Source: Litsea cubeba (taxonomy: Eukaryota > Streptophyta > Magnoliopsida > Laurales > Lauraceae). Taken from it: 64,000 nt of DNA. Of this stretch, positions 9,394-21,561 are shown one piece after another. The stretch covers positions 59,436,491-59,500,490 of the forward strand of contig CM022950.1 in NCBI GenBank assembly GCA_012931725.1, written 5' to 3'. A program made the translations under genes and the position numbers. The stretch's first letter is position 1. Each line of letters begins with the position of its first letter. Under the pieces are notes generated by a model. That model did no database searches, was not told where the DNA came from, and saw nothing but the letters and a program-made list of their open reading frames with translations.

Positions 9394-11400
9394 ATCAGTA
9401 ATACTAGTCATATAAATAATATGTTACTAACTATAACGAACATAACATCTAGCTTTAGTAAGTTGAGAAGAGAAGTAACAAGTGGATGTGGTAGTTTCAT
9501 GAAAAAGCTGCATTAGACCCGTGAGGGAATGGATTGACTCATCCAAGGGTTGGGAACTTGGGATGAGAGGCATTGGTGGGATTTTCATGGAAATTGGAAA
9601 AGAAGTTAATGGTAGTGATTCTGTTTCCATAACTCCTCATGATGAGAATTATGAGATGGAGAAGGACGTCGCCAACAAATCCAGAGTTTCAAGGCAGGTG
9701 AGGTTCTCTCTTGCCTTTTGGCTTTTAGGATTGGGGAAATACGGATACAGATGTAGATTTTGAATTGATCAAGAATTTAAATGGATCTGACATATCCCAC
9801 ATATATCTAATAAATAGTCGCACCCACGTCTAAACCTTGTGATTGCCCCACGTCACAAAACCTTGGTTACCAAGAGTACTAGATCCTATTCGCGCCGTTC
9901 TCTTTCGACATCTTCTTTCTACTGAGAGTTTGAAATCCTCTTCGCGCTGATCGAGCTTCTCGTCGCCGGTCCTCTCGTGGTTAGTCATTCTCAGCAAATA
10001 ACCCTAAATATAGCAATCTCCTCCCTCAGATTTTAGTATAATCCTAATTATTCTAGCGCTTAATCTCTAAATCCTAATTTCAAACCCTTAATCCCCAAAT
10101 CCCAATCCAAACCCTAAGCCCTAAATCACCTAATCTAAGCATATCTACAAGTCCGACGATGACCAAATCACCATTGGGCATACTTTAATCTTCAATTCAC
10201 AAATAAATCAGGCCTTAGGGTTCATATGTTTGGTTAATTTGAGTTACATTTAGGTGGCAATTTTTCTTCTTTGCCATGAGCCCATGACCTAACTATAGGG
10301 AATTAATTTTAGAGCTAGGTAAGTGCAGGCAACCAAATTTTTTAGATCAAAATAGAACCCCTTTGGAAACCCAAATTGGGTAATTATGTGCTCACGCAAT
10401 TCACCGTTTCAAGGCATCCAAACACCTAGGATTAAAGAAAATCTATCTTAGTTGTTTTGATGATGATGAATTGACGATCACTTGAATTTGGGAGAGGCAG
10501 TGGGAAGACCCTTCAATTAGGCAAGAAATTTGAGCATGGAAAACAGTGTTATCTATTTAAATGCAATACATTTTCTCGTTTGGTATTTTATAGTGAAAAA
10601 AGTTAGCAAACTTGTGTAAAAATTTAGCCCCACCCGGCACCCAAACAAAAGTCCTACGTCCGCCACTGTGTAATCCCGTCTATCACAAGATGCTGAATTA
10701 TTAGCAACTCATGCTTCCAAAGCCTTACCCTTTAGGAATTTGATCGACCAATATAGTTGCCCCCTCTAGACTTCAAATATTATCCCCTAAATATGAATCT
10801 TCTTGGAGGGCCCAACAATACAAATTAGTCATATGGGCACAACTAGTTTCCTCTAATTCTAAGGAGGGCGGTCTAGGAATGAGTAAAAGAGGGGAAGCCA
10901 AATTCTTGGAGGAAAGATCTGCAAACTCTAGTAGTTGGTATGAATTGTCGCAAAAATGTATCCCCTGCCAATTCCCTGCCTTCTAATGTGGTTGCTCTAG
11001 GGAAATCCAAAGATATCGAGATGAAAATTGTGGAGGCGACTTACAAAGAGGTTAGCATAGGTAGGGAAACCAGACAAATCAATGGAAAGGGAACAATTCT
11101 TAGAGGCGTGGCTGTGAGGAGCGAGTATAGAGATGCAGGCATCCAAATCGGGGTGGGAGTGTACCAGATACGGAGGGGAGGGGGTATTGCATTTCAAGGG
11201 CCAACCAGAGAAAAAAAAAAAGAGACATAGTGAGGGGGAGGACCTAGAGGGAGCTTATTGCAGAACTCAAGGTGGAAATGGCATCCGCAAGATTATGATC
11301 AATCTAAGTTAGGTAAGTGCAACGAACCCCATCCATCTAAGTAATAATAATTTATGTTGCGCAGAAAATCAAATTCTACTATCGACTTAATGTAGGCAAT
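9394..11400. other. Unassigned region, possible LINE 5' remnant
   Basis: No recognisable gene. 9890-10170 looks like an old leader or promoter region (TTCGCGCTGATCGAGC, several AACCCTAAA words). 10860-11290 stays partly open on the plus strand and is followed by endonuclease remnants of a LINE, so it could be the LINE 5' region or its first ORF. No family motif was found to confirm this. Confidence 0.35.
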
Positions 11401-11407
11401 TTACAAA

Positions 11408-12550
11408 TCACAATACGGGGTCGGCTCGAATTGATTCAGGAATAGTAAAAGTGGGAAAAGAGGGATTTTTTTGAATTGCAGGCGTGCTAAAATGACCCCT
11501 CATTCCGTGACTTGTGTAAGAGAATTCCACCCTATTTCTGTTAGAAACAAAATCTAATGAATTAGAAAACAGGTTACTGGCCAGAAGAATTAAGTTCTGT
11601 AAAAATGCTTCCTGGCCCGCGTTAGGCACAACAGGAGGTTTGGCCTTTCTTTGGCAAGAAGATATGGAAATTAATGTCATTGAAGAAAATAATAGTTTCT
11701 CCGTTGTGTTTTTAATAAGAATGATCCCACAAATAAATGGTTTGCTGCCTTTATTCAAGGTCCCTCTTACCCAGCTGAGAAACAGAACTTTTGGAACAAG
11801 CTGTTTCCGATACTGGATGGTCACTGGAGACTTCGTTGAAATTTTTGATAGAAGAAAAAAATGGGGAGGTAAGAAATTTCATCCCGACAAGGCTTTGTTT
11901 TTTTTTTTTTTTTTTTAAATTTTGTGGAAGAAATGAGGATGGTAGATTTAGAAACTATTGGCCCATTCTATATTTGGAACAATAAGAGGAATGGTACGTT
12001 TCATTTCAAAGAAAGATTTGACAGGGCAATTGGAAACTTAGAATAGCATTCAAAGTTCCCCGAGAATGTTCTCTCGGTCCCAAGTGCGGGGGCTCAGATC
12101 ATTCCCCGATCCTTTTTGTCGGGCATCCTAACAAGGAAAGGCTCCCACCCCCATTCAGGTTCCACTGTATGTGGTGTAGAGACAAGGAATGTGAAAGTAT
12201 AGTTAGAAATAGATGGCAGGTGGTGGAAAAAATTGATAAAGATAACCTAGGTAGGACTCATGGTTCTAGGGAAGGACCTAACAAAGTGGAATAAATCAAA
12301 CTATTGGAAAGTGGAAGAGGTGATCTTAAAATCGAAAGACTAAGGCATCTAACCCCTAATGGCATGGCAATTGAAAAAGAAATAAAACTAAACAAGACAT
12401 TTGGTGAATATTTGCATAGGGAAGAAAAATTATGGAGAGACAAATCTAGCGAGATATGGTTAGAAGAAGAGGATAAAAATCCTAGGTTTTCCACGCTAGT
12501 ATTATTAATGGGGGGAATTCCAAGAGGATATAAAAGTTGAAAAGTAAGGA
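11408..12550 (+). pseudogene. LINE ORF2 endonuclease remnant
   Basis: Several plus-strand frames together match the apurinic-type endonuclease region of plant LINEs. There is a GGLAFLWQEDMEI block at about 11635-11675, and an RFDRAI block followed by a GSDHSPI-like block at about 12010-12120, the SDH being the usual C-terminal catalytic signature. A WLEEEDKNPRF block at about 12460-12490 corresponds to the conserved linker before the reverse transcriptase. A run of 19 T at about 11898-11916 interrupts it. Stops and frame changes make it non-functional. The reverse transcriptase that should follow is absent; the sequence passes instead to the zinc-binding end of a LINE at about 12940. Confidence 0.7.
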
Positions 12551-12939
12551 GGAAAGATAGTTAGTGAATAGACCATTCAAAAAAAAAAAAGGAAAAAAAG
12601 ATGGTTAATGAATTGGGGTGATATCGGTGATGAGATCTGTAAATAACCTAGGGGCCCTGTTGTCTTCTAATGGGATTGGTTTGGGAAGGCTGGTTGCTGT
12701 GGGAGTTAAATTAGAAAGCATCGTAGAACTAGTGGGTTGACCCAAACCAGAAAGTGGTTGTAACACCACTCTAAGATCTTTTGGCTCATTCAGAAATTAG
12801 CAATGGGCCCAAATAAGAGCTGTAGCCTTCCCATAGGTAGAGAGAAGACTTTGCTTAAGAGGATATTCAACTTGTAGTTGTATTAGAGGAATCCAAAACC
12901 TGAGTTTTATATACACCATACAACCTGCCCCTCAATTTC

Positions 12940-14527
12940 TGGTATTTGGAAGTTTATTCTTTCTTTTAAGATAGAGTTTGATAAGTGGATTTGTTACAGG
13001 GTTCATGATGGCAGTCGGGTGAGGTTTTGGCTTGATGAATTTTGTGGGCAATCCAATTTGCACAGTCAGTTTCCTTCTTTATATTCTTTGGATTTGAGGC
13101 AGCATCAATGTTGTAAAAATCGCTAGGCGGACGCTAGGCGATGGGCATGGACTAGGGATTAATTTCCGATTAATCCCGCCTAGCCCGATTAATCCCCTCT
13201 TAGTCGGATTAATCCCCGCATAGCGCCTAGGCACCGCCTAGGCGGTGACCGCCGACTAGCGCCTAGGCGCCGCCTAGGCGGCCGCCTAGGCCGATTTTTA
13301 CAACAGTGGGCAGCATGCTCTAGTTTCAGATTATTTTTGTTCAACGGAGATGGGAGTGGTTTGGGACTTTTCTTTTCGAAGAAATTTGACAGATATTGAA
13401 ATTGCTGATGTAGTTCGTTTGCTTGCCTGTCTTGATAAGTATTATTTATCAAGTGGCAGAACTGATGTAAGGCTTTTGAAACCAGATGTTCGAGGGTTTT
13501 TTTTCAGTTAAATCTCTTTACAAGGTTTTATCTGTATCGGATGTTAGAATGGAAGGTTGGCACAATTTTTGGGTTTCCTATGTCCCACCTAGAGTTTTGG
13601 CTTTTTTGTTGGGTCGCTAAGCAACAGAAAATTCTAACTATTGGTAATCTGCGTAAAAGGAATCATGTTATTATCAACGGTTGTCCTTTATGTTTGAGAG
13701 ATGAAGAATTGGTGAATCATTTGATGATCCATTGTCCTTTTGCTTACAAAGTTTGGATTTTTCTTATTAATCTGTTTGATGTGAATTGAGTCATGCCAAA
13801 GACGGTCGAAGATCTTTTTCTTCAATGGCGTTTAGGTACCAAATTTGTTCGTGGAAAGCTTTTATGGAAGGCAGTTCTTTATGCTACTTGTTGGAAACTT
13901 TGGAGGGAAAAGAATAACAGAGTCTTCTGCAATCAAAGTAAATCAGTAAGGGAGCTTACTGAATCTATTATTTGGACGGTGTCTGAATGGGTTAGTATGC
14001 GTCAAGAGTTTGTTGGCGTCTCTCTTGATGATCTTAATAGATCTTGGGATCCTTTCATGAAGGGACGTTGGCGTGATAAAGTAGTGCGAAAAGTTCTTTG
14101 GTTGAGTCCCCCTGCCGGTGTCCTTGAGCTGAATTTTGATGGTATTTATTTTCATGATATCCAAAAAGGTGGAATCGGAGGGGTAATTCACGACTATGAG
14201 GGCAAGGTGATTAGAAACTATTCTGGGCCTATGGACTCTATGAATGCTAATGCAGCTGAAGTCTATGCTATGTTGGTTGGTTATCGAGAGTTGCTCAGTT
14301 TGGGTAGTTACAACGTAATTATTGAAGGTGATTCTTATTCAGCCATTCAGTGGGGTTCTAGGAAGGCTTCTCATCCTTGGAGATTGACAGATTGGGTAGA
14401 GGAAGCGCAGGATATTGCTAAACAGCTTGGAGACTCATTCCATCATGTTCATAGGGAGGCAAATGTCAAGGCAGATGTTCTTGCTAAAGAGGGAGTGGTA
14501 CGCTCTTCTATTCTGTTTGATGTCTAG
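12940..14527 (+). pseudogene. LINE ORF2 C-terminus: zf-RVT and RNase H
   Basis: 12950-13100 encodes the DGSRVRFWLDEFCG block found ahead of the zinc-binding domain. 13541-13789 encodes the zf-RVT domain (CPLCLRDEELVNHLMIHC). 13793-14527 encodes a nearly intact RNase H domain (ELNFDG start, EGDSYSAI middle, VHREANVKADVLAKEG end). Breaks are a 203-bp MITE at 13106, frame changes at T runs near 13500 and 13590, and a TGA at 13787-13789 in an otherwise continuous frame, at a position where related LINEs usually have tryptophan. The 3' end runs through a TA repeat into an A run at about 14643-14650, consistent with a LINE tail. Confidence 0.85.
13106..13308. mobile_element. hAT-type MITE with 8-bp target duplication
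   Basis: The element begins CAATGTTGTAAAAATCG and its other end, reverse complemented, reads CACTGTTGTAAAAATCG. It is flanked by GGCAGCAT on both sides (13098-13105 and 13309-13316). Excising it restores a continuous LINE reading frame, which confirms the insertion. The interior is built of GCCTAGGCG palindromic words and GATTAATCCC repeats and has no coding capacity. Confidence 0.9.
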
Positions 14528-15199
14528 TGTTTTCTTTGTTTTCCTTTTCAGTTTGCGTTTTGACTAAGTTTCATTGGATTCTTTATTTGTATACTTTGTT
14601 GTTTTTTGTGGAAATAAATTTTACTGTTATATATATATATATAAAAAAAACAACCCTATCTCCCTCTTTAAGCAACCCTTGATTCCTCTCCCTTCCCCCT
14701 CTTGCTCTCTTAAAAACCCTAAACCCAAAGGCAACTAGAAGACAAGAAGAATTTGAGAAAAGGAGACAGTAAGAGTTCAGGGAAGGAAGCTAGGGTGCTT
14801 GGATTGATGCAAAACTCACTAGAAGAAACTCTTAGCACTTACATGAGGTGGGTAAACGAACTTAATCTACACATGCTTGATTTTTCTTGATTCTTTGAAC
14901 TCCTAATCATGTTTTAGAATTAGGATACTTGTAGAAATTTCCTCAAACCCTAATTGTAATACGGGAAAAGCATCCAACCATTGAGAAAAGGGGGAAAAGG
15001 GTAAATCCAGAAGGCCGTGGGTACCTATGGTGGAATCCACCTGGCGGGCTGGGTTTTGAGAAAATTCTCTACTATCTATGAGGGTTTTTGTTCTTTGGTT
15101 GATTTCTATATAATTTGATGTTCTTAGACAATAAGAACCTGATAATCAGACATGTTTAAATCCGGTTGCAACAGTTGGTCATGTTTCTTAATCTACATA

Positions 15200-15780
15200 T
15201 AGGAAACATCTTGAGATCACATGGTGTGACGGAGGGAGGAACCTTAAATTTCAAGAAGTAAAATTAAGGGTTATAGTGCTGACCATGGGGGTCCCCATGG
15301 GTTTTCTCGTTGGCCGAACCCTATAGGACCCTGTTCCACGGTCCTTAGGTCCCTGTTCATAATGGGGTTGTGGTTTCGGGTTATTCTATATGTGGGCATT
15401 CTAGGACCTGCCTCCTTTTATCATGTTCTAAACCTAGCCCATTAATCCTTGATGTTCTAAGTTCAATTTTATCATGTTTAAATCTGATGGTATATGTTGG
15501 TTGTTATTTAAGGTTTGATCTTCTCTTGTATTGAAGTCCTATTGGAGGAACCATCTCAAAAATCAACGCGCTACATGATATGGAAAGACCCAAATCAGAA
15601 TAATATATAAGAATTGAGTTATTAGGGCTGAGCCACAGGGTTCCCAAAGGAGATCCCTGCTGGCCAAAACCTATAGGGGACGAACCACGTTTGGCCTTAG
15701 GCATAATGGAGGGTGTGATTTTGGGGTATTCAAACATAGGGGCATCCCAGAGTCCAGTCGCTTTGGTGAATCCAATTTAA
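15200..15780. repeat. Diverged ~360-bp direct repeat
   Basis: About 15270-15400 and 15625-15755 share an ordered set of phrases: GCTGACC or GCTGAGCC, a GGTTCCC-type stretch, CTTGGCC or CTGGCC, AACCCTATAGG or AACCTATAGG, CATAATGG, then a GGGTATTC-type stretch and GGGCATYC. The copies are strongly diverged, pointing to an old internal tandem duplication of an unclassified element. Confidence 0.45.
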
Positions 15781-16777
15781 TGGATGCTACTTGATGATGA
15801 CAACATGATCTACAGAGTGCATGTGTTTAAAGTTGTGATGTTGCATCCTTTAGATATCACTAGAAATCATCAATTTAATGCTGGGCTCAAAAGAGGGTTC
15901 TAAAAGGTGTAACAATTTGGAGAACAGTCGTTACTTGCATTCCAAACTTAAATTTTTTGACTGTTGTAGAGTTTGAGAACAAGGGGCTTGTTGGATGAGG
16001 ATCTACCCTCTGGATCCACATATACTTGGTTTGGCTATGCTTGAAGAGTCAATGTGACAAGGGAAAGTAATTGGTCTGTTAAACATAAAAGGGTCCTTAG
16101 CGGATGGGTACATGTCACATTTAGCAATGTACATGTCTCATCTGGTCGAATGGTGTATGGATCCTACCAATGGTTGGATTAGTATTGACCAAAACCCTAG
16201 TCACATAATACCTCCATTCAGCAGTTAGGATTTGGGGTTAAATTATATAAATAAGACTGTTGTGCACCCAGAAATGTGTAACAGGTGGTATCCTACCAGC
16301 TGGCTGCATTTAAGACCCAAATGGCTGAATGGAGTGCAAGCCCTATTACAAGATACTCGTCAGTAGGGTACTATACTACTTTTGTTTTAGTGCATTTGAC
16401 TCTTTTGCATGTGTGACACAATCTAGTAAATCTGCCTAATTCAGATTTTTTAATGATGCTTGATTCCTATTCTAGCAACCTCTAAGATCCATACCACGTA
16501 TATATATGTAATTCCATATTCTCAACAGGATTACTTATGTAAGAACAAGCTAATACTCTTTCCTTGTATGCAGAGTCATGCCTTAAATGCTATCTAGGTT
16601 AAATATGCCTATTAATAGTGTTTGATATTCCTATTACATGACTCGTGACATGATTTTTGATCCTAAATTATGATCTCTGACTCATTAAAACATTGGCACC
16701 ACCAAGCTGTTTGAAACTTGTCACCAGTGGGACACCTACTAGTGTGGGGGCTCATGCGAGATTAATTATCTAGCTGC

Positions 16778-16865
16778 AGTCTAGCATTATTCTGTAGGCA
16801 TCTTCGGATTTTGAGTAATGTAGTCTAGCATTATTCTGTAGGCATCTTCGGATTTTGAGTAATGT
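16778..16865. repeat. Exact 44-bp tandem duplication
   Basis: Two identical adjacent 44-bp units beginning AGTCTAGCATTATTCTGTAG and ending TTTTGAGTAATGT. Identity indicates a very recent event. It does not lie in a recognised gene. Confidence 0.9.
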
Positions 16866-17779
16866 TGGTACCTTTGTGTATGAGCTTCTATACGGGCCTT
16901 TAGGTGGTCAGTATTGTAGGTGCCCACTGACATTGAGATTATGTAGTTGCCTTAGAGTACTGAGGCTCTACTTAGCTTAGCTATACTAAGCCAGTGTTCA
17001 GCTCATGTGGATTGCCACTTTGATTTATATGCCTTGATTTACTGCTTTACTCCTTAACATACGATTTATTATCTGATTCTAGATAGATTGAAGTCTCGGT
17101 CTGCACAATCATGCATTCATGACTAACCTTGGCCTCAATTACCTACTTCTATTCATATTTTTGCACGCATGTGGCATTATATTAAGTGTGTTTATCTATT
17201 GAATTTCTTGTTACTCATTAATTCCACGACCCCTTTTTTCTCAGATAAAGATGTGAAACCTGAGAAAGATATTGACGAGGACCAGAACGAACGAGTGTGT
17301 GAGACAGGGTTCAATATTTGCGGCAGAGACTAGGAGCCCTAAGGAATTAGAGTAGTTTATTTTGGATTTAGTTGAACATTTATTATTTTATTTGGTTGTA
17401 ACTGTCTTAATTATGTTTTGGATTTAAGACGTTAGTATGGTTTATTTATGAATGAAATGGTTTGAATTTAGTATTTAATTATTTATGCTTCATTTATCAT
17501 GTGATCTTTAAAAAAGTAAAAAAAGAACATTTTTGTAAAATGATTAGACCTAGCTCATGTTGTTTATCTCGTGCTGCAATAGTTGACTTCTCAAAAATTT
17601 GGGTTTGGGGGCATGACAAGAAATATCTAAGGAGTTCTGTCATGTATAATAGGAGTAAGATTTTTTTTTTCTTTTTTGATTCACTAGTAGCAAAACGTAA
17701 GAAATAGAATTCAATCTTGGTAAGTTATTGTTTTATCCCTGGCAGGTAGAAACACCCTAGTTATATATATATATATATA

Positions 17780-17933
17780 CGGGAGACGCTCCTATGAGAG
17801 ATATCTCTTACCTTATATGAGAGATAGGGGTGGGGGCCCTCACATCCATATCCAATGCTAACAACTTAAATGTGAGGGCCCCCACCCCTATCTCTCATAT
17901 AAGGTGAGAGATATTTCTCATAGGAGCATCTCC
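17780..17933. mobile_element. Foldback MITE in a TA repeat
   Basis: The arms 17780-17845 and 17870-17933 are inverted copies about 65 bp long with only a few mismatches (GATAGGGGTGGGGGCCCTCA against TGAGGGCCCCCACCCCTATC), separated by a loop of about 24 bp. It is embedded in (TA)n on both sides, compatible with TA-targeting Tc1/mariner (Stowaway-like) insertion, though the TA repeat hides any duplication. It has no coding capacity. Confidence 0.82.
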
Positions 17934-17950
17934 ATATATATAATATATAT

Positions 17951-18305
17951 ATGGGGCCAGTTCTCCTAAGCTGCAGCTTAGGATAAGGTAAGATGTGGTA
18001 AGCTCAAGTGTGTAGTGGGGCCTACCTGGAGACCCACATGGAGGGTGGGGATGAGGGGATTTCAAGGACTCCCAAGACCCTCCTCTTTGCAAAAATAGCC
18101 CAAACCGTGGTCAATAGTCCATTCGGATTGGTATACAGCCGATTCAATAGTCCAGTAAATTCAGATCTGACCAAAAGTTGGTGGACATGTGCAATTTAGG
18201 GGGGTCGTGTGTTTGGTTCATTTAAATGGATCAAGGGTGGGCCCCACAAACATAAACTTACGGAATTTTATCCTAAACTTGAGCTTAGGAGAGCCTTGCC
18301 CACAT
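17951..18305. mobile_element. MITE, TCCTAAGCT family, copy 2
   Basis: The left end reads GGCCAGTTCTCCTAAGCTGC and the right end reverse complements to GGCAAGGCTCTCCTAAGCTC, each followed by a partner AGCTTAGGATAA or AGTTTAGGATAA, so each terminus is itself a small palindrome. The interior contains GTTGGTGGACATGTGCAAT, shared with copy 3. The element is about 355 bp, lies inside TA-rich DNA and abuts the foldback MITE on its left. Confidence 0.75.
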
Positions 18306-18338
18306 ATATATATATGTATGTATATGTATGTATGTAAA

Positions 18339-18647
18339 TATATGGGCCTCTTATCCTTAGCTCAAGCTGAGGATAAGGGTGTTGGCTCAATGGTTTGGGG
18401 CCCAACTGGGGACCCACTTGGGAATGGGGATGGGGGATTTGAAGGACACACAGGGGCCCTCCTCTCTACAAAAAAATCAGTCTCATCCCTAATCATCATC
18501 ACCTCCATCTGGGCTACAAAAGTCTGATGGTGTACAATCCATTCGGATGGGTGTCACTCGATCTAGCGGTCCAGTTTAATTAGATGGGGCCAAATTTTGG
18601 TGGACATGTAAATTTCAGGGGGCCCTGTGTGCGGTCCATTTGAAGGC
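18339..18647. mobile_element. MITE, TCCTAAGCT family, copy 3, truncated
   Basis: It has the same left terminus type (CTTATCCTTAGCTCAAGC followed by GAGGATAA) and the same order of internal phrases as copy 2 (GGACCCACTTGG, CATTCGGATGGG, TTTTGGTGGACATGT). It loses similarity after about 18647, so the right terminal repeat is missing. It is in the same orientation as copy 2, about 35 bp away. Confidence 0.7.
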
Positions 18648-19415
18648 ATATTTTGTTCCCTGGCAAATGCTCACACTCAACTCAGAGCCTTCGAACCCCC
18701 CAAAAAAAAAGTTTCATTACCAACATTGCAACCAACATTAGCAACACTGCAACCAATGATTAAAACTTGGTTGTTTATGTGGAAGGTAACTAAAAGGCAT
18801 AAAAGATGTATTAATCAGTTTCTTAACTGTAATTAGCTGTTTTTCAACTGTTATGGGGGCAGTTTAGGAAAAATATAGAAAAATTAGTAAAACAACTTGC
18901 AGGCGGGCCGGCCGGGCCTGAACAGGCTGGGCAGGCTCTGCCCATTCCTAGTCCCATTTTGGCCGGGCTTTCAAATAATTGTCCAAGCCCAGCTGGCTGG
19001 ATTCAATTTTTTTGAAAAAAACCCTGTGTTTTTGGACTTGGGCCCGGCCGGGTGCCCATTTCAACGGGTTAAATTGATAGGCCTAGTTGTGGTGTTGGAA
19101 TGTGGTATTGGTTTAAAGAATTACTATTTTATTTTTACTCCAAAGCACTTGTCATTTCTACAAGGAGACACTTTCCAAGCCCTACTATTCTAATTTTATT
19201 ATATTATTTGTTTCAACATGTGTCTTAGCTATATTGGAGCCACACTTTCTAAATTAGTGTGCAACATACATAGACCAGATATAAGTGGGCCTACATGTGG
19301 AACTGCTGCTTTTAGTTTATGAACAAAGGTAGAAATGTCCTTAATTTAACAACACAGGGGTATGTTAGGTCATCTCTATCAATTTTCCTCCTCTTCTTCT
19401 TCTTCTTCTCCAACA
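18648..19415. other. Spacer with GC-rich hAT-like end
   Basis: The segment 18895-19090 has GGGCCGGCCGGGCCTG and GGGCCCGGCCGGGTGCCC patches of the kind seen near the ends of plant hAT elements, but no complete terminus or target duplication was found. The remainder is AT-rich upstream sequence of the Alba-like exon, with a CTT-rich stretch just before its ATG. Confidence 0.4.
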
Positions 19416-19535
19416 ATGGAAGAGATCATGGAAGGCATAAACAACATGAACATTGGAGTTGATTCTCTCAAGAAGAACAGGATTCAGGTCTCCAACAGGA
19501 AGAAACACCTCTTCTTCTACTTCAATCTCGCCAAG
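19416..19535 (+). pseudogene. First exon of an Alba-domain protein gene, orphan
   Basis: The 40 codons from the ATG to a GT donor (CCAAG|GTTAAC) match the N-terminus of plant Alba DNA/RNA-binding proteins of the At2g34160 type: MEEIMEGINN at the start, KKNRIQVSN in the middle and LFFYFNLAK at the end, exactly where the first intron normally falls (phase 0). Three normally constant positions appear changed (NRKKH where the family has NTKKP, and FYF where it has FYV). The following exon, normally starting RYMQQ, was not found up to 28.4 kb, even past the copia element at 21.56-26.99 kb. It is most likely a truncated gene copy, or less likely a gene whose other exons are too diverged to see. Confidence 0.72.
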
Positions 19536-21561
19536 GTTAACCACATCAAATCCCTCTTTTCCATTGATTAGTGGGAAATAGGCATGCAACTGTTTTCTGC
19601 TTGAATTGTTTATCTTTTTCTGCTGGAGAAGTGCATATACGTTGTTCAATGATGTTTAATTTTTCTTATGTTTGATTTCTGTGATGTGGATCTTTTGGAT
19701 CCTTGTGTCATTCTATTTGCCCTGTTACAAAGATCTGGAGGGACCCTTAATTTATCTCCTCCTTAGGTTTCTGTTTCTGTGCCACATGGAGTGTGGAATC
19801 GATTTGAGGATTTTTTTTACCTGTCAATATGCATTCCTTTTTGTCGATTTGATCTCAATGAAATCAAAAATATATATTTTTTTAATACTGACGACCATAT
19901 GTAAACCCAACTCTATTAAATGTTTATTTTATTTCCAATTGCCATCTTGTTAGGTCATTAACTTAATTATTGGTTAATTTTCAATTTTTGTGAAAATGTT
20001 TTTCCAAATAGTTAGGAACTGGTGCTAATTCATGGAGGTCCATTTCTGTAATACGCCTCTCTCTGTTGCTGGATGTAAGTATGAAGATGCTTATTGTCTT
20101 TCCTCATTAATTACTGATGACCAAGAGAAGTAGACAGATTCTATATTGGTGGATTACTGCCATGAATAGAATAATGATCCTCTCACCTTTGTTTTGCAAT
20201 GTGAATATAGATGGATTAAAGGAGATGCAGAAAAAAATATGTTTTTGAACTTAAAAGTCATTACAATTAGCAAGTCTAAACCACCTTACAATCAGTAAAA
20301 TATCTTCTTCTCTGAAGAAACCCAAAATGATTAAATCCCAAGTAGTTGAAACTTGCAGTTGACAAGAAAACTAGGTAAAAGATTAAATAAGTTAGAGATG
20401 AAGATTAGGTTTTAGAGAAGAGGATTAAGAGAGAAACAATGAAGACTGGTCATCCCACCCAATGACCACCCCTAACGCTTCATTTATATCGTTCAATATT
20501 TTCTTCACATCAATTTTTCATTGTTGCAAACTAGTTAGTAGTTATTAGAATATTTTAAAACAAGTCCCTAACTGTTTCTCAACACAATTTACTCCACCAA
20601 GAAAAGGCCAAAGATCATATGGTTAAGTTATTCCGAATTTGGGAAATGTTTAGTGCAAATAGTTTATTTCAGTTCTTGTGTGTGTATACTCTTATCCAAG
20701 TTCCAATCACTTCTTGTGTGTAGGAGGCTCAATGTATTTACTATTTAGGCTTTATTTTTGGATTTCAGCCATGTGTTTTATAATTGCAACCTGGGGCTGA
20801 CCATTGTGATCTTCATCTTTATTGGGTTTTTCTTAGAAGGCATCAACTGTGCAAACAAGGCAATTTTTTGATCTTCTCTGCTGCTGATTTGTTTCGGGGT
20901 TTTGAGATTTTTTTTTTTTTAATTTAGGTACTTGGTCCAGGCTTGGGTCTAAATTCCGGGCTTGGGTCTAAATGTCTGGCTCATTTTATATATGGGCTGG
21001 GTCTAAATGTTTGGCTCGTTTTATAAAGACAAAATTTAGGCGAAGTTGGAAATGGATCCTTTGTAATGAACTTTGATCATCTGTAGTATGGGTGATGTTA
21101 GTTATTAAGATTCTCTATTTTGTTTATATTTTTTGTGGACTCTGTATATGTTTTAAAAGATAATCTGTATATGTTTTTAAACAAATTTCTTATATGGACA
21201 ATTGGATGACTGGAAATAAGCATTCATGTTTTCTTTTTGTTAGTACTTTCTTATGTGATGTGAGTGATGAGTTCTAAGAATATAAGGAAATACAAATGTA
21301 AGGATGATCTCTCTCTCCCCCTCCCTCTCATTTTCACATGGCAATCTTTTGCACTTTATAGGCACCAAATGCAGTGGTGAGTTCTGATCTGAACCAAGAA
21401 AAGCCATAAAACATACTATCATTCTGTGCGCCTTCATTCAACTGCAGCCCAACCTATTTTGGAAGTGCATTAATCAACTGATAAACTTTAAAACTGCCTC
21501 TTACTTAACTCGGAAAGGAAGCTTGATGTTTAGTTGACCTATTCCGGAAAGAAGTCGTATC
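19536..21561. other. Region between Alba exon and copia, no gene
   Basis: AT-rich sequence. 20010-20290 has a partly open plus-strand stretch (NTPLSVAGCKYEDAYCLSS and a later CEYRWIKGDAEKN) that was not recognised and contains stops. 20930-21020 repeats a GGGCTTGGGTCTAAAT phrase three times. No other structure was seen. Confidence 0.35.

Larger units (their letters stand above)
14651..17779. other. 3.1-kb region without recognised genes
   Basis: No protein family was recognised on either strand. The stretch at 14660-14760 resembles a plant leader (CT-rich, AAACCCTAAACCC), and 17236-17335 ends in a short open frame (DVKPEKDIDEDQNERVCE). These may be the two ends of a large, non-coding, LTR-type derivative, but no LTR pair was found. 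It contains diverged repeats at 15200-15780 and an exact duplication at 16778. Confidence 0.35.

Noticed and set aside
9521..9763. 80-codon plus-strand open frame
   Set aside because: No recognised domain; ordinary length for AT-rich DNA between transposons.
20010..20290. Partly open protein-like stretch downstream of the Alba exon
   Set aside because: It contains stops and does not match the Alba second exon or any family I recognise.
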